A stretch of 64,000 nucleotides of DNA from G025836975 sp040391135 (GCA_040391135.1 JBEBYL010000003.1:62001-126000), one strand, 5' to 3'; shown: positions 42,988 to 52,316, counted from the first letter of the stretch. Notes: a model not told the origin generated them from the letters alone. Made by a program: numbers and translations.

Positions 42988-43795
42988 CGGCGAACCCCTT
43001 GCGTGTTTTCTGGAACCACGCAAAGCCCAGCCCGGCGATCAGCAGGGAGCCGGCCAGGTATGGAAAGAAAATGGTCCAGTCGGGCGTCCGGCCCCAGAAC
43101 AGCACGGCTCTGGCCTGCTCTATGGCGGGGGTCAGCGGATTGAGCAGCATCAGATGCCGATACTGCGGCGGCAGTGCGGTGGCGGGATAGAAAATGGGGG
43201 ACAGAAACATCATGACGGTGGTCAATATGCCGATGAATTGCGCGATGTCGCGCAAATACACGCCAAGCGAGGCCAGCCCCCAGCTGATCCCCATGGTGAA
43301 CAGCATCAAGGGCAGGGCCACGAGGGGAAGCAGCAGGACAGTCGGATGGGGCGGGCCGAAAAAAACCACGTAGGCGACCAGCCATACGGCCACGCTTACC
43401 AAGGCGTGAAACAAGGTGGCGCCCAGAGCCACCCAGGGCAGCACCTCAAGCGGAAAAACGACTTTCTTCACGAAATTGGCGTTCGCAAGCATAAGGCCGG
43501 GCGCCCGGTTTACGCATTCGGAAAAGATATTGAAAACAATGAGGCCGGCAAAAAGGATCAGGGCGAATTCGGTCTTGGAATCGCCGCCTGTATTCCATCG
43601 CGCCTTGAAGACATAGCTGAACACGAAGGTGTATACCGCCAGCATCAGCAGGGGATTGAAGAAGGACCAGAGTATCCCCATGAAGGAACCGCGATAGCGG
43701 CCCAGGACCTCGCGCTTGACCAGTGCATGAACCAGGTGGCGGTTGCGCCACAGGCTGGCCAGCATCTCCCGGGGGGACGCGGAAAAGTCCCTCAT
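42977..43795 (-). CDS. wzm: O-polysaccharide ABC exporter permease (Wzm)
   Basis: ABC-2 type permease of 272 residues with six transmembrane helices. Family features are LVKREVLGRYRGSFMGILWSF near the N terminus and LSPIFYPATALPPQYRHLMLLNP in the second half. With Wzt it moves undecaprenyl-linked polysaccharide across the inner membrane. ATG 43795 overlaps the rmlC stop by one base (TGATG). Confidence 0.94.
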   Translation of the reverse strand: MRDFSASPREMLASLWRNRHLVHALVKREVLGRYRGSFMGILWSFFNPLLMLAVYTFVFSYVFKARWNTGGDSKTEFALILFAGLIVFNIFSECVNRAPGLMLANANFVKKVVFPLEVLPWVALGATLFHALVSVAVWLVAYVVFFGPPHPTVLLLPLVALPLMLFTMGISWGLASLGVYLRDIAQFIGILTTVMMFLSPIFYPATALPPQYRHLMLLNPLTPAIEQARAVLFWGRTPDWTIFFPYLAGSLLIAGLGFAWFQKTRKGFADVI

Positions 43796-44340
43796 CAGGC
43801 AAACACCTCGGCGTCGGCCAGCAAGGCGGCATTCCTGTCCTTCTCCGAAAGCACCGGCTGGCTGTCGGCGGGCCACTGTATGCCTATGGCGGGGTCATCC
43901 CATCGTATGCCGCGTTCGAACTCGGGAAAGTAATAATCCGTGGTCTTGTACAGGAATTCCGCGATGTCGGAGAGCACCAGAAAGCCATGGGCATATCCTT
44001 CGGGAACCCATAGCTGCTTCTTGTTCTCGGCGCTGAGCAGTTCGCCGACCCATTTGCCGAAGGTGGGCGAGCTTCTGCGCACATCCACGGCCACGTCGAA
44101 GACTTCGCCGCTGACGACGCGCACCAGCTTTCCTTGCGGGTGCTGTATTTGGTAGTGCAGCCCCCGCAGCACGTTGCGGGCCGAGCGGGAATGGTTGTCC
44201 TGCACGAACTCCACCTGTCGCCCTATGGCTTCCTCGAATTGCGCATGGTTGTAGCTTTCGAAGAAACTGCCTCGGCGGTCGCCGAATACCTTGGGCTCAA
44301 GAAGGACGACCTCGGGAAGGGCAAGGGGCATGGCTTTCAT
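43795..44340 (-). CDS. rmlC: dTDP-4-dehydrorhamnose 3,5-epimerase
   Basis: Third enzyme of dTDP-L-rhamnose synthesis, 181 residues, the usual length. The catalytic His is H62 (LRGLHYQIQ), the acid Tyr lies in YKTTDYYFPE, and the cupin core is VDVRRSSPTFGKW with VPEGYAHGF. ATG 44340 overlaps the rmlA stop by one base (TGATG), so the start is secure although the frame is open further upstream. Confidence 0.97.
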   Translation of the reverse strand: MKAMPLALPEVVLLEPKVFGDRRGSFFESYNHAQFEEAIGRQVEFVQDNHSRSARNVLRGLHYQIQHPQGKLVRVVSGEVFDVAVDVRRSSPTFGKWVGELLSAENKKQLWVPEGYAHGFLVLSDIAEFLYKTTDYYFPEFERGIRWDDPAIGIQWPADSQPVLSEKDRNAALLADAEVFA

Positions 44341-45221
44341 CAGAACACCTTGTCGTCCAGCATGCGTTTCAAGTACTGCCCGTAGCCGTTCTTGGTCAGT
44401 GCCTGCGCCAGCTTCTCCAGCTGATCGGCCGTAATCCATTTGTTGCGGTAGGCGATTTCCTCCGGGCAGGAAACGCGCAGCCCCTGGCGATTTTCCAGTG
44501 TGGAGATGAACTGGCCGGCTTCAAGCAGGGATTCATGCGTGCCTGCGTCGAACCACGCATAACCGCGGCCCATGATTTCCACATTCAACAAGCCCTGCTC
44601 CAGATAAAGGCGGTTGATGTCGGTGATTTCCAGTTCGCCCCGTTTGGACGGCTTAAGATTCCCGGCCATGTCCACGACTTGCTTGTCGTAGAAATAAAGG
44701 CCGGTGACGGCGTAGCTGGATTTGGGCTTCTTGGGTTTTTCCTCGAGCGACAATGCTTTGCCCTCGCCATCGAACTCCACCACGCCGTAGCGCTCGGGAT
44801 CATTGACGTGGTAGGCGAACACGCTGGCCCCTTCGCTGCGCCGCATGGCGTTGCGCAGTTGCTGATGCAGATCGTGGCCGTAGAAAATGTTGTCGCCCAG
44901 CACGAGCGCGGAATGGTCGTTGCCGATGAATTCCTTACCAATGATGAAGGCTTGCGCCAAGCCGTCGGGCTGCGCTTGAGCGGCATAGCGCAGGTGTATG
45001 CCCCATTGGGCGCCGTCGCCCAGCAGCTGTTCGAATCGAGGAGTGTCTTGCGGTGTCGAGATAAGCAGGATGTCGCGTATGCCTGCCAGCATCAGGGTGC
45101 ACAGGGGGTAATACACCATGGGCTTGTCGTATACGGGCACCAGCTGTTTGCTGATGGCCAGTGTGGCGGGATGCAATCGGGTGCCCGATCCCCCTGCCAG
45201 GATGATGCCTTTGCGTTTCAT
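44340..45221 (-). CDS. rmlA: Glucose-1-phosphate thymidylyltransferase
   Basis: First enzyme of dTDP-L-rhamnose synthesis, 293 residues. Signature motif IILAGGSGTRLHPATLAISK (residues 6-25) with KQLVPVYDKPMVYYPL, LGDNIFYG for the metal-binding Asp, and EKPKKPKS. It makes dTDP-glucose from dTTP and glucose-1-phosphate. Its ATG overlaps the rmlD stop by four bases. The whole rml-wzm-wzt run is tightly coupled. Confidence 0.98.
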   Translation of the reverse strand: MKRKGIILAGGSGTRLHPATLAISKQLVPVYDKPMVYYPLCTLMLAGIRDILLISTPQDTPRFEQLLGDGAQWGIHLRYAAQAQPDGLAQAFIIGKEFIGNDHSALVLGDNIFYGHDLHQQLRNAMRRSEGASVFAYHVNDPERYGVVEFDGEGKALSLEEKPKKPKSSYAVTGLYFYDKQVVDMAGNLKPSKRGELEITDINRLYLEQGLLNVEIMGRGYAWFDAGTHESLLEAGQFISTLENRQGLRVSCPEEIAYRNKWITADQLEKLAQALTKNGYGQYLKRMLDDKVF

Positions 45222-46111
45222 GGGGTTTCCGTTCGAGTAAGTTGCTGTATGGCGCGGTCAAGGTGGACGCGCCAATCCGGCAGTTGCAGTCCAAGCGCTG
45301 CGCTCAGTTTGCCGGTATGCAGGCGTGAATTCTTCGGCCGTTTGGCCGGTAAGGGATATTCTTCTGTAGCGATGGGCCGTATCTGCTCGGGCGCCAGGCG
45401 CGGGTTCGCACCCCTTTCAGCCAGTTGGCGCACGGTATGGACGGCCATCTCGTGCCAACTGGTCTGGCCCGAGGCGGCAAGGTGGTACAGGCCGGATGGC
45501 AGGGCGCCCTGCCGTTTTGCGGCAATCGCCAGGGCGGTCACATCGGCCAGCAGTTCCGCCGAGGTGGGGGCGCCGAACTGATCGGCCACGATGCTCAAGG
45601 TGTCGCGTTCGGCGGCCAGCCGAAGTATGGTCTTGATGAAATTGCCGCCATGCGCGGAGTACACCCAACTGGTCCGAAGGATCAGGGCGTTGCAGCCGCT
45701 GTCCAGGATGGCGACTTCGCCCGCGCGCTTGCTGCGTCCGTAGGCCGAGAGCGGGTTGGCGGCGTCGGTCTCGATGTAGGCGCCTGCTTTGTTGCCGTCG
45801 AAGACATAATCGCTTGAGTAATGCACCAGCAGACCGCGGGTGCTGTGTGCATAGTCGGCCAGCAGCGCGACGGCGTGCGCATTCACCTGCTGTGCGGCCG
45901 CTTCGTCGCTCTCGGCCTGGTCGACGGCGGTATACGCCGCGGCGTTTACGATGATGTCAGGCGCATGATTGCCGACTGCCCGCCGCAGTCCCGCGAGGTC
46001 CTGCATATCGGCCTCTTGCCGGCCCAGGCACGCCAATTCGCCAAAGGGCAACAAGCTGCGCTGTAACTCGGTTCCCACTTGGCCGTTCTTTCCTGTGAGC
46101 AGTATTTTCAT
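45218..46111 (-). CDS. rmlD: dTDP-4-dehydrorhamnose reductase
   Basis: Last enzyme of dTDP-L-rhamnose synthesis, 297 residues. NAD(P) loop LLTGKNGQVGTEL (4-16), VNAAAYTAVDQAESD, SSDYVFDG and the catalytic YxxxK in SAYGRSKRAGE. It is the first gene of the coupled operon rmlD-rmlA-rmlC-wzm-wzt; GAAGGAAA lies before the ATG. The 4,6-dehydratase gene rmlB, usually adjacent, is missing from the window. Confidence 0.97.
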   Translation of the reverse strand: MKILLTGKNGQVGTELQRSLLPFGELACLGRQEADMQDLAGLRRAVGNHAPDIIVNAAAYTAVDQAESDEAAAQQVNAHAVALLADYAHSTRGLLVHYSSDYVFDGNKAGAYIETDAANPLSAYGRSKRAGEVAILDSGCNALILRTSWVYSAHGGNFIKTILRLAAERDTLSIVADQFGAPTSAELLADVTALAIAAKRQGALPSGLYHLAASGQTSWHEMAVHTVRQLAERGANPRLAPEQIRPIATEEYPLPAKRPKNSRLHTGKLSAALGLQLPDWRVHLDRAIQQLTRTETP

Positions 46112-46192
46112 GCTGGATGCCGCGTTTCCTTCTTCATTCTTTGACTTGCATTCAATGTATAGGCTGAAGGGAGAGGGGTATGTAAGCGTTCA

Positions 46193-46213
46193 CTAATTTT
46201 TGCTAATTTTTGC
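46193..46213. repeat. Short direct repeat in the AT-rich region upstream of rmlD
   Basis: CTAATTTTTG occurs twice in tandem (about 46193-46213) in the 189-base gap between the GT2 gene and rmlD. AT-rich upstream elements of this sort can activate a promoter, so rmlD probably has its own, but no clear -35/-10 pair is seen. Confidence 0.35.
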
Positions 46214-46300
46214 TCGGCGGCCTTGCGCACGCCGGCATCTTTCCTTGCTTGGAACGGCCATGCATGGAATCCCCGGGAGCCGCGCCGGCGTTGAGTATCG

Positions 46301-47272
46301 TTACAGTTTCCCAAAGATTCCAGCAACCACTATGCCCAGGTTTCCAAGCAGTGTCTGTCGATAGACGCCGGCCTGGAACAGCCCCGCCAGGCGGGGCAGC
46401 AGCCATCGCCCGCGCGCGCGCATGAAGGTCTGCAGGACCAGGCGGTTACGATGGGTCAGCCAGGGCTCCAGCCCCATCAGGGCCAGCGTGTTCTGATCGT
46501 TCCAGTGCTTGAATTGTCCCTTGAACAATTTGCGTATGCGCACCCAGCGCGCGGGCCAGTTCGCATTCATGCCTATCACGTTGCCGCTGTGCTGACGGTA
46601 GCGCACCGATGGGTAGCTGTCGTAAACGACCGCGCCGCCGCAGCCGCTGATGACCAGGTAGGTCCACCAATCGTGGATCACGATGTCGGCGTGATGATCC
46701 ACGCTGCGCAAGCGCCGGCAGGCGGCGGCGTTGAACACCATGGTGTTGCCGCCGGCAATATTCTGCATCAGCGCATTGGCGAAGCTGGGAGGGCGCAGGA
46801 AGCATTGCGAATATCCGAGTTCCCGATTGTGCTCATCGACGTAGCGCGTGCGTGTGCAGTACAAGGCCAGGGCGTTTCGATGCATGGATTCCAATGCCGC
46901 GCGCAGCATCCCTATGGCGCGTTCCAGCTTGTCCGCTTCCCAGATATCGTCCTGGTCGGAATAGGCATAGAAATCGGCCGAGATGTCTTCGTTATGCACC
47001 AGGGACATGAAGTTCCGCGTGGGTCCATCCGCCTGGCTGTGCAAAATATGCAGCTTGTCGCGGCCCCATTCTTGCTGGTAGTGCTCAAGTATGGCCAGCG
47101 TGTCGTCGGTGGATCCATTGTCCGATGCCCAGACCACCCAGTTTCCATGTGTTTGCGCGGCGAATGACTCCAACTGCTCCTTAAGGAATCGTTCGCCGTT
47201 ATAGGTGCCCAGAAGGATGGCCACCCGCGGCTTCCCGATCTGGTTTGTGGCGTTCTGCGCGGAAATGACCAT
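46301..47272 (-). CDS. GT2 glycosyltransferase (rhamnosyltransferase-like)
   Basis: A 323-residue family 2 glycosyltransferase. The GT-A start is VAILLGTYNGERFLKEQLESF, the DXD-type metal site is YSDQDDIWEADK, and IAGGNTMVFNAAACRRL with HDWWTYLVIS is typical of the RgpB/WbbL-like rhamnosyltransferase group. The rml genes just downstream on the same strand support rhamnose as donor. ATG 47272 is preferred over the TTG at 47278. A 189-base gap separates it from rmlD. Confidence 0.88.
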   Translation of the reverse strand: MVISAQNATNQIGKPRVAILLGTYNGERFLKEQLESFAAQTHGNWVVWASDNGSTDDTLAILEHYQQEWGRDKLHILHSQADGPTRNFMSLVHNEDISADFYAYSDQDDIWEADKLERAIGMLRAALESMHRNALALYCTRTRYVDEHNRELGYSQCFLRPPSFANALMQNIAGGNTMVFNAAACRRLRSVDHHADIVIHDWWTYLVISGCGGAVVYDSYPSVRYRQHSGNVIGMNANWPARWVRIRKLFKGQFKHWNDQNTLALMGLEPWLTHRNRLVLQTFMRARGRWLLPRLAGLFQAGVYRQTLLGNLGIVVAGIFGKL

Positions 47273-47536
47273 TGGCAATTTGCAAGTGCTGTAAGAGAAG
47301 TTGTCGGTTGCGTTTTTCGGCCGTGGACCTGCCTTCCATGCAAGATATATGCCTGGGCGAAATGCATGGAAACGCGTTGTATCGATTATTGGCTGGATGT
47401 CCTATTGCTTGCCGCTACGCTGTCTCTCATGCTTGCCGCAACATGGAAAGATGCCGTAACGCTTTCTTCACCGGCTTTGCATGTCCGGCGGCGGCCGTCC
47501 GCTTTTTCAGCATGTTTTCTTACTGGTTTCGTCTGC

Positions 47537-48640
47537 ATGGTGTATTTATTCACCGCCTTTCTGGCTTCGCTGGTCCTGACAGCCATGCTAGTGCGGTACA
47601 AGAATTTGCATAGCCGCTATACGGCTGACAGCGATTTGACGGGGGCGCAGAAATACCATGTGCGTCCGGTGCCGCGGGTAGGCGGTATGGCGGTGGCGTT
47701 GGGCATGCTGGCGGCCAGCCTTCCGCTGGCCATTCGCGAACCTGGCGTTTTGGCACCCATGCTGCTTATATGGGCGTGTTCGCTGCCCGCGCTGGCGGCC
47801 GGATTGATCGAGGACTTTACGAAAAAGGCATCGGCCAAATTGCGGCTGGCGCTGATCGCGGGCTCGGGGATCCTGGTTTATGTCTTGCTGGATGCGCGCT
47901 TGACGCATCTGGACATTCCAGGCATCGATTGGCTATTGGGCTTTGCCGCGCTGTCTTTCATCGCCACCCTTATTGCGATTTGCGGGGCCGCCAACGCCAT
48001 CAATATTATCGACGGCTATAACGGCCTGGCTGCCGTGGTGTCGGCCCTGATCTTTGCGGGTTTCGCCTATGTGGCCTATTACCTGGACGACAGGCTTTTG
48101 CTGGTGGCATCGGTCGGCATGATAGGCGCGATCTGCGGATTTCTGGTGTGGAATTACCCCAATGGGCTGATCTTCCTGGGCGATGGCGGAGCCTACTTTA
48201 TCGGCTACATGATGGGCATGGTTTCAATTTTGCTATTGGCGCGGCATCCGCATGTCTCCGCCTGGTTTCCCTTGCTGCTTTGCTTCTATCCGGTATTCGA
48301 AACCTTGTTTTCCATCTACCGCAAGGCCTTTGTCAGGCGGCATTCGCCGGTGGAACCCGATCGCGTGCATTTGCACATGCTGATCTACAAGCGGATCGTG
48401 CGTTGGGTCGACGCCGATTTCTACAACGACAAGCGCTGCAAAACGCGTCGCAATGCCATGACTTCGCCCTTTTTATGGGTTTTCTCGTCGCTGGCAGGCG
48501 TGCCGGCGCTGCTCTTCTGGCGGAACCAGCCTGTTCTGATTGGCTTCACGCTTTTTTTCGCGGTTGCTTATGTATGGATATACAGGGCGCTGGTGCATTT
48601 TCGCGTGCCGAAATGGATGGTGATCAAGCGCCGCATGTAA
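47537..48640 (+). CDS. wecA: WecA-like undecaprenyl-phosphate GlcNAc-1-phosphate transferase
   Basis: Polytopic (about eleven-helix) transferase that starts glycans by moving GlcNAc-1-P onto undecaprenyl phosphate. From ATG 47537 it is 367 residues, the length of E. coli WecA, and VPRVGG falls at residues 45-50 as there. Catalytic motifs are GLIEDF, the NAINIIDGYNGLA block and FLGDGGAYFIGY, with RRHSPVEPDRVHLHML in the cytosolic loop. The frame is open back to ATG 47366, but that would add an atypical 57 residues; neither start has a strong ribosome site. It most likely primes the ABC-exported polysaccharide of this region, distinct from the PglC-type primer at 579. Confidence 0.9.
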   Translation: MVYLFTAFLASLVLTAMLVRYKNLHSRYTADSDLTGAQKYHVRPVPRVGGMAVALGMLAASLPLAIREPGVLAPMLLIWACSLPALAAGLIEDFTKKASAKLRLALIAGSGILVYVLLDARLTHLDIPGIDWLLGFAALSFIATLIAICGAANAINIIDGYNGLAAVVSALIFAGFAYVAYYLDDRLLLVASVGMIGAICGFLVWNYPNGLIFLGDGGAYFIGYMMGMVSILLLARHPHVSAWFPLLLCFYPVFETLFSIYRKAFVRRHSPVEPDRVHLHMLIYKRIVRWVDADFYNDKRCKTRRNAMTSPFLWVFSSLAGVPALLFWRNQPVLIGFTLFFAVAYVWIYRALVHFRVPKWMVIKRRM

Positions 48641-48686
48641 GCAAGCGGGTGTAATATTAACCCCCCTTGTAACCGCGGTTGGGATA

Positions 48687-49466
48687 GTGGCCACCTTCAG
48701 CATTCATGTCATCAGCCTTGTGTCGGCGCAGGACAGGCGTTCCTTCATGGACACGCAGCTTGGCCGGTTGGGCCTGCCTTACGAGTTTTTCGATGCCATT
48801 CATGGCGCCCAGAACCCCGGCCATCCCTTGTTCAGTAAATACGACGACAGAAAGCGCGCCAGCCTGCGCGGGGCGGGTGCCTCGCTAAGGCTGTCTCAAT
48901 TGGGGTGCTTTGCCAGCCATTATCTGCTTTGGGAAAAATGCGTGCTTGCGGGCGCCGCGATTATCGTGCTGGAAGACGACGCCATACTGTTGCCGGAGTT
49001 CATGGCGTTCTATGAAAGCGCCGCCGGATTCGCCGACCGCTACGGCCTGGTATGGCTGCAGCCCAACCGGAAAATTTCCGGGCAGGCCGGGCTGGTTCTG
49101 GAAACCATAGGCCCCTTCACCGTCAAGAAATTCGCCAAGGGTTTTGCGGGAACCACCGGCTATTTGATTACCCCGGAGACGGCGCAGGCGCTGCTGGACT
49201 ATTGTTCGGAATGGATATATCCGGTGGACAACACGATGGATCGCTTCTACGACCATAAAGTGGAATCCATAGGCCTGGATCCGGTTTGCGTGACGCAGGA
49301 CGATGATTTTGAGTCATCGATCAATGTGCCGGACGATGGCAGCAGGCACAGCCTGTCCGACACGCTCCGGCGCGAGTACGCCAATCTGAAAGATGCGCTG
49401 GCCCGCCTGGTTCATAACCTGGCTTTCCGGCTAAGGACTAGCCTGTTTCCCAGGCGCCAGGGCTAG
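48687..49466 (+). CDS. Glycosyltransferase family 25 (LPS beta-galactosyl/glucosyltransferase type)
   Basis: A 259-residue GT25 protein. The opening SIHVISLVSAQDRRSFMDTQL, the fold motif GCFASHYLLWEKC and the acidic metal site VLEDDAILLPEF (near residue 92) are the family hallmarks; LgtB/LpsA-type enzymes of LPS outer core share them. It probably adds a hexose to lipid A-core. It starts with GTG 48687, 46 bases after wecA, on the same strand, and ends 1 base from the convergent autotransporter gene. Confidence 0.88.
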   Translation: MATFSIHVISLVSAQDRRSFMDTQLGRLGLPYEFFDAIHGAQNPGHPLFSKYDDRKRASLRGAGASLRLSQLGCFASHYLLWEKCVLAGAAIIVLEDDAILLPEFMAFYESAAGFADRYGLVWLQPNRKISGQAGLVLETIGPFTVKKFAKGFAGTTGYLITPETAQALLDYCSEWIYPVDNTMDRFYDHKVESIGLDPVCVTQDDDFESSINVPDDGSRHSLSDTLRREYANLKDALARLVHNLAFRLRTSLFPRRQG

Positions 49467-49467
49467 A

Positions 49468-51810
49468 TCAGAAAGCCCACGATATATCCAGGCGGGCGCC
49501 GTGTTCTTGCCGGCGCCGGGCGAACTGGCCGGCGTAGGCCATGCCCACCTTCATGTTCCGGGACGCCGCGGCATCCATGCCCAGACGCAGCGACCAGGCC
49601 TGGCGCGCCACTGGCAGGCCTTCCGATTCGAATGCCGTCCGCCGGCTTCCGTCTCGAAAGTGCTGGCGGGAGAATGTGCGCACGTCGCCGCCGGCATGGC
49701 GCCAGGCTGCCAAACCGTATAGGCGGGCGGCGCCGTGAGCCGTTTCCATGACATGAGCCGCCTTGATGCCCACCATGGCAATGCCCAGCGTATGGCTGGC
49801 CGCCGATACGCTCAGCGCTGCCGGCCCCCCACTTTCAGTGTGTGCTCGAGCGTTTGTCCTGATCCAGGCCAGCCGCAGAAAGGGTTCGACTCGTGTTCCG
49901 GCGGGCGTGCGCTGCGCGGCACCGGCCAGCCGGCGCAAGGGGGCGGCGATTTCCGCAAATAATTGCAGGGTGCGCGCCTGGTAGTTGCCCGACAAGGCAT
50001 CATGCAGATCGGCCGCCGCAACCTTTCGGCGGCTGCGTAAGGCGTGCCAGCTATGCGCTGCGCCTACGATAAGGTCCGTGCTGCTCCAGCGGCCCGCAAG
50101 GGTGGCGCCGGCATGCAGGCTGTCGATGCGGGCGCCGGCCATGTCCGCCGCTCGGCGCGCATGGCTGTGCTGGGCGCCGGCCAGGGCGCCGATGTGCCAG
50201 TGGTCGCCCACAGGGCGGGCCAGGCCCGCCACCACGCCGCCCAGGTCGCGGGTGTCGCCGGGCGTGCCGTCCTGCGCAGCGCGATCGGCCGAGGCATGAA
50301 AGCTGTGTTGCCAGAACCGCGTTCCTGAACGCGCTGGCGAGAAGGGTTCCGGCAGGGCATGCAGCAGCGCCGCCTGACGCAGATGGCGGCTGTCTTCGGC
50401 CAGGCCCGACAATACCGAGGCGTGCCAGCTTCCCGATAATTGCCGGAATGCTTCTTTGGCCTGTTCGCGGTCCATGACGATGATCTGGTCATGCAGATCC
50501 CGGTTGTCGTCGTCGATGGCGCCGGCGGTGTCGCCTTCGGTTGGAGTATCCGCCACGTCATCCAGCGGCCTGCCGTTGCGGCTCAAAGTCAGGTACACAT
50601 TGTGTGCGTCGTAGCTGAGCGCGGGATCAAGAAAGGGAAGGTTGGTATGGGCCGACTCGAAGCGGGAGCCTTCGAAACCCAGCCCAGCCCGCAGCACGGT
50701 ATACCGCGTGTTGGGCTGCCAATCGCCGGCTTGCGCCAATGCAATGACCTGGCCGTCCAGCAATGCGCGGCCCATGACCTGTAGGCTGTCCGAACGGCCC
50801 GCCGCGTCGGCCCTCAGTTCCAGCCGGGCGCCCGGCTGGAACTGAAGGTCGCCCAGCACCGACAGTGCTCCCATTGCGCCGTCCATACGGGGCGCCAACG
50901 TGGCGCCGCCGCGCAGCACCGCCGAACCGATGGTTCCATGGCCTTCCAGGCGCGCGCCCGGGTTGACCTGTATGGCGCCGCCAAAGAAGTCCTCTATGGC
51001 CAGCGTGCCCTGGTTGACGGTGGCCGCGGCGGGATTGGTGACGAAGCCCAGCATGCGCAAGGTCCCCAGTCCCTGCTTGACGATGGGGACAGAACCGTTG
51101 ACGATGCCGGCCTGCGTTGCGCTGCCTTTATCCACCCGCCATTGCACAGTGCCTGCATAGTCGGCCGGCGCCTGGGCGGAATGGCCTTCGGTGTCGTGCC
51201 GCAATTGCATGGTGTTGTACACGATGGAACCGGGGGCGTAGTCCAGCGTCGTGCCCTGGTACATGTCCAGCGTCCGATACGTCTGGCCCAGCGCGCTATC
51301 GCCTTCCACCCGAAGAGTGCCTTGCTGCAGCAAGGTGTTGCCCTGATAGCTGTTGGGGCCGGAAAGCACCAGCGTTCCCGCGCCGCGCTTGATCAGGCCT
51401 TGCCGGGATCCGCCCAGGTTCGAAATGCCGCCTTCAAGCCTCAAAACCGTGTCCCCGGCGGTATGCACTTGCGCTTGCTGATCGATCAGGAATGAACGCC
51501 AGGAAGCAAAGGACCCGGCGGTATACAAGGTGTCGCCCGAAAAAACAAAAGGCGCATTGGGTGGACCCAATTGCGCCTCGTCATGTATCCAGTGGATAGC
51601 TTCGGGTGGCGGCGACCAGAGCGCCAGCGACAAGGGATGGTCTTTGCGCTTGGCCGATGCCCAGCTTATGGTATCGGCCAGAGCGGCCTGGCTTGCGCTC
51701 AGAAACGAAGCGGTCGCCACGGCGGCGAACGCGTATCGGCATTTATGAAGGATGTCCGGCTTGGCAAAATATGTCTTCCACGGCAACTGCGATGCATCTT
51801 GAGCCATCAT
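49468..51810 (-). CDS. Autotransporter (type Va) with short passenger
   Basis: A 780-residue outer-membrane autotransporter. A long N region precedes the hydrophobic signal FAAVATASFLSASQAALA (ending near residue 46). The passenger (about 47-400) contains autotransporter beta-strand repeats such as GLIKRGAGTLVLSGPNSYQGNTLL, giving a beta-helix. The C-terminal barrel (about 500-780) ends LDISWAF with the terminal aromatic needed by the BAM machinery. The passenger is small and no protease motif or RGD is seen, so adhesion or serum resistance is a guess. It is convergent with the GT25 gene. Upstream DNA is very AT-rich (51840-51895). Confidence 0.92.
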   Translation of the reverse strand: MMAQDASQLPWKTYFAKPDILHKCRYAFAAVATASFLSASQAALADTISWASAKRKDHPLSLALWSPPPEAIHWIHDEAQLGPPNAPFVFSGDTLYTAGSFASWRSFLIDQQAQVHTAGDTVLRLEGGISNLGGSRQGLIKRGAGTLVLSGPNSYQGNTLLQQGTLRVEGDSALGQTYRTLDMYQGTTLDYAPGSIVYNTMQLRHDTEGHSAQAPADYAGTVQWRVDKGSATQAGIVNGSVPIVKQGLGTLRMLGFVTNPAAATVNQGTLAIEDFFGGAIQVNPGARLEGHGTIGSAVLRGGATLAPRMDGAMGALSVLGDLQFQPGARLELRADAAGRSDSLQVMGRALLDGQVIALAQAGDWQPNTRYTVLRAGLGFEGSRFESAHTNLPFLDPALSYDAHNVYLTLSRNGRPLDDVADTPTEGDTAGAIDDDNRDLHDQIIVMDREQAKEAFRQLSGSWHASVLSGLAEDSRHLRQAALLHALPEPFSPARSGTRFWQHSFHASADRAAQDGTPGDTRDLGGVVAGLARPVGDHWHIGALAGAQHSHARRAADMAGARIDSLHAGATLAGRWSSTDLIVGAAHSWHALRSRRKVAAADLHDALSGNYQARTLQLFAEIAAPLRRLAGAAQRTPAGTRVEPFLRLAWIRTNARAHTESGGPAALSVSAASHTLGIAMVGIKAAHVMETAHGAARLYGLAAWRHAGGDVRTFSRQHFRDGSRRTAFESEGLPVARQAWSLRLGMDAAASRNMKVGMAYAGQFARRRQEHGARLDISWAF

Positions 51811-51890
51811 AGTATTTCTCCGGTAGATTAATACGTCACGCTTGCGACGCCCGGATTATGATACATTTTGATTTATATTGATATAAATAT

Positions 51891-52316
51891 TTATTTTTCC
51901 AGTGCCTGCCGCAATTCGGCGGGCAGGGGCACCGGCCGCCGTGTGGCCTGGTCTACATAAACATGCACAAAATGGCCGTGGGCGGCAGTCAGCTCTTGTC
52001 CCTTTTTGAAGATGCCGATTTCATAGCGCACGCTGGTATTGCCCATATGCGCCACCTTGAGGCCCGCTTCGATATCGTCGGGAAAAGCCAGCGGCGAAAA
52101 ATAGTGGCAGCCTGTTTCCACGACCAGGCCTATGACCGGGCTGCGGGCGATATCGAGCACGCCGCTGTCCATCAGGTACCTGTTCACCGCGGTATCGAAG
52201 AACGAGTAATACGTCACATTATTGATATGGCCGTATACATCGTTGTCCATCCAGCGCGTGCTTATGGGCACGAAAAGCCTGAAGTCCGCGCGCGGGCGCG
52301 GCTGGGGTCTGCTCAT
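51891..52316 (-). CDS. Acyl-CoA thioesterase, hotdog fold (YbgC/FadM-like)
   Basis: A 141-residue hotdog thioesterase. The family block RWMDNDVYGHINNVTYYSFFD (about 21-41) carries the active Asp/His region. PVIGLVVETGCHYFSPLAFPD and MGNTSVRYEIGIFK complete the fold. It hydrolyses acyl-CoA; the natural acyl group is unknown. ATG 52316 is chosen since AGGAGAC lies 6 bases before it. It is divergent from the gamma-carbonic anhydrase gene. Confidence 0.92.
   Translation of the reverse strand: MSRPQPRPRADFRLFVPISTRWMDNDVYGHINNVTYYSFFDTAVNRYLMDSGVLDIARSPVIGLVVETGCHYFSPLAFPDDIEAGLKVAHMGNTSVRYEIGIFKKGQELTAAHGHFVHVYVDQATRRPVPLPAELRQALEK

Noticed and set aside
47366..47536. 57-residue N-terminal extension of the WecA-like protein
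   Set aside because: It would add residues absent from WecA; starting at 47537 gives the exact family length and puts VPRVGG at the right place. The upstream start cannot be fully excluded.
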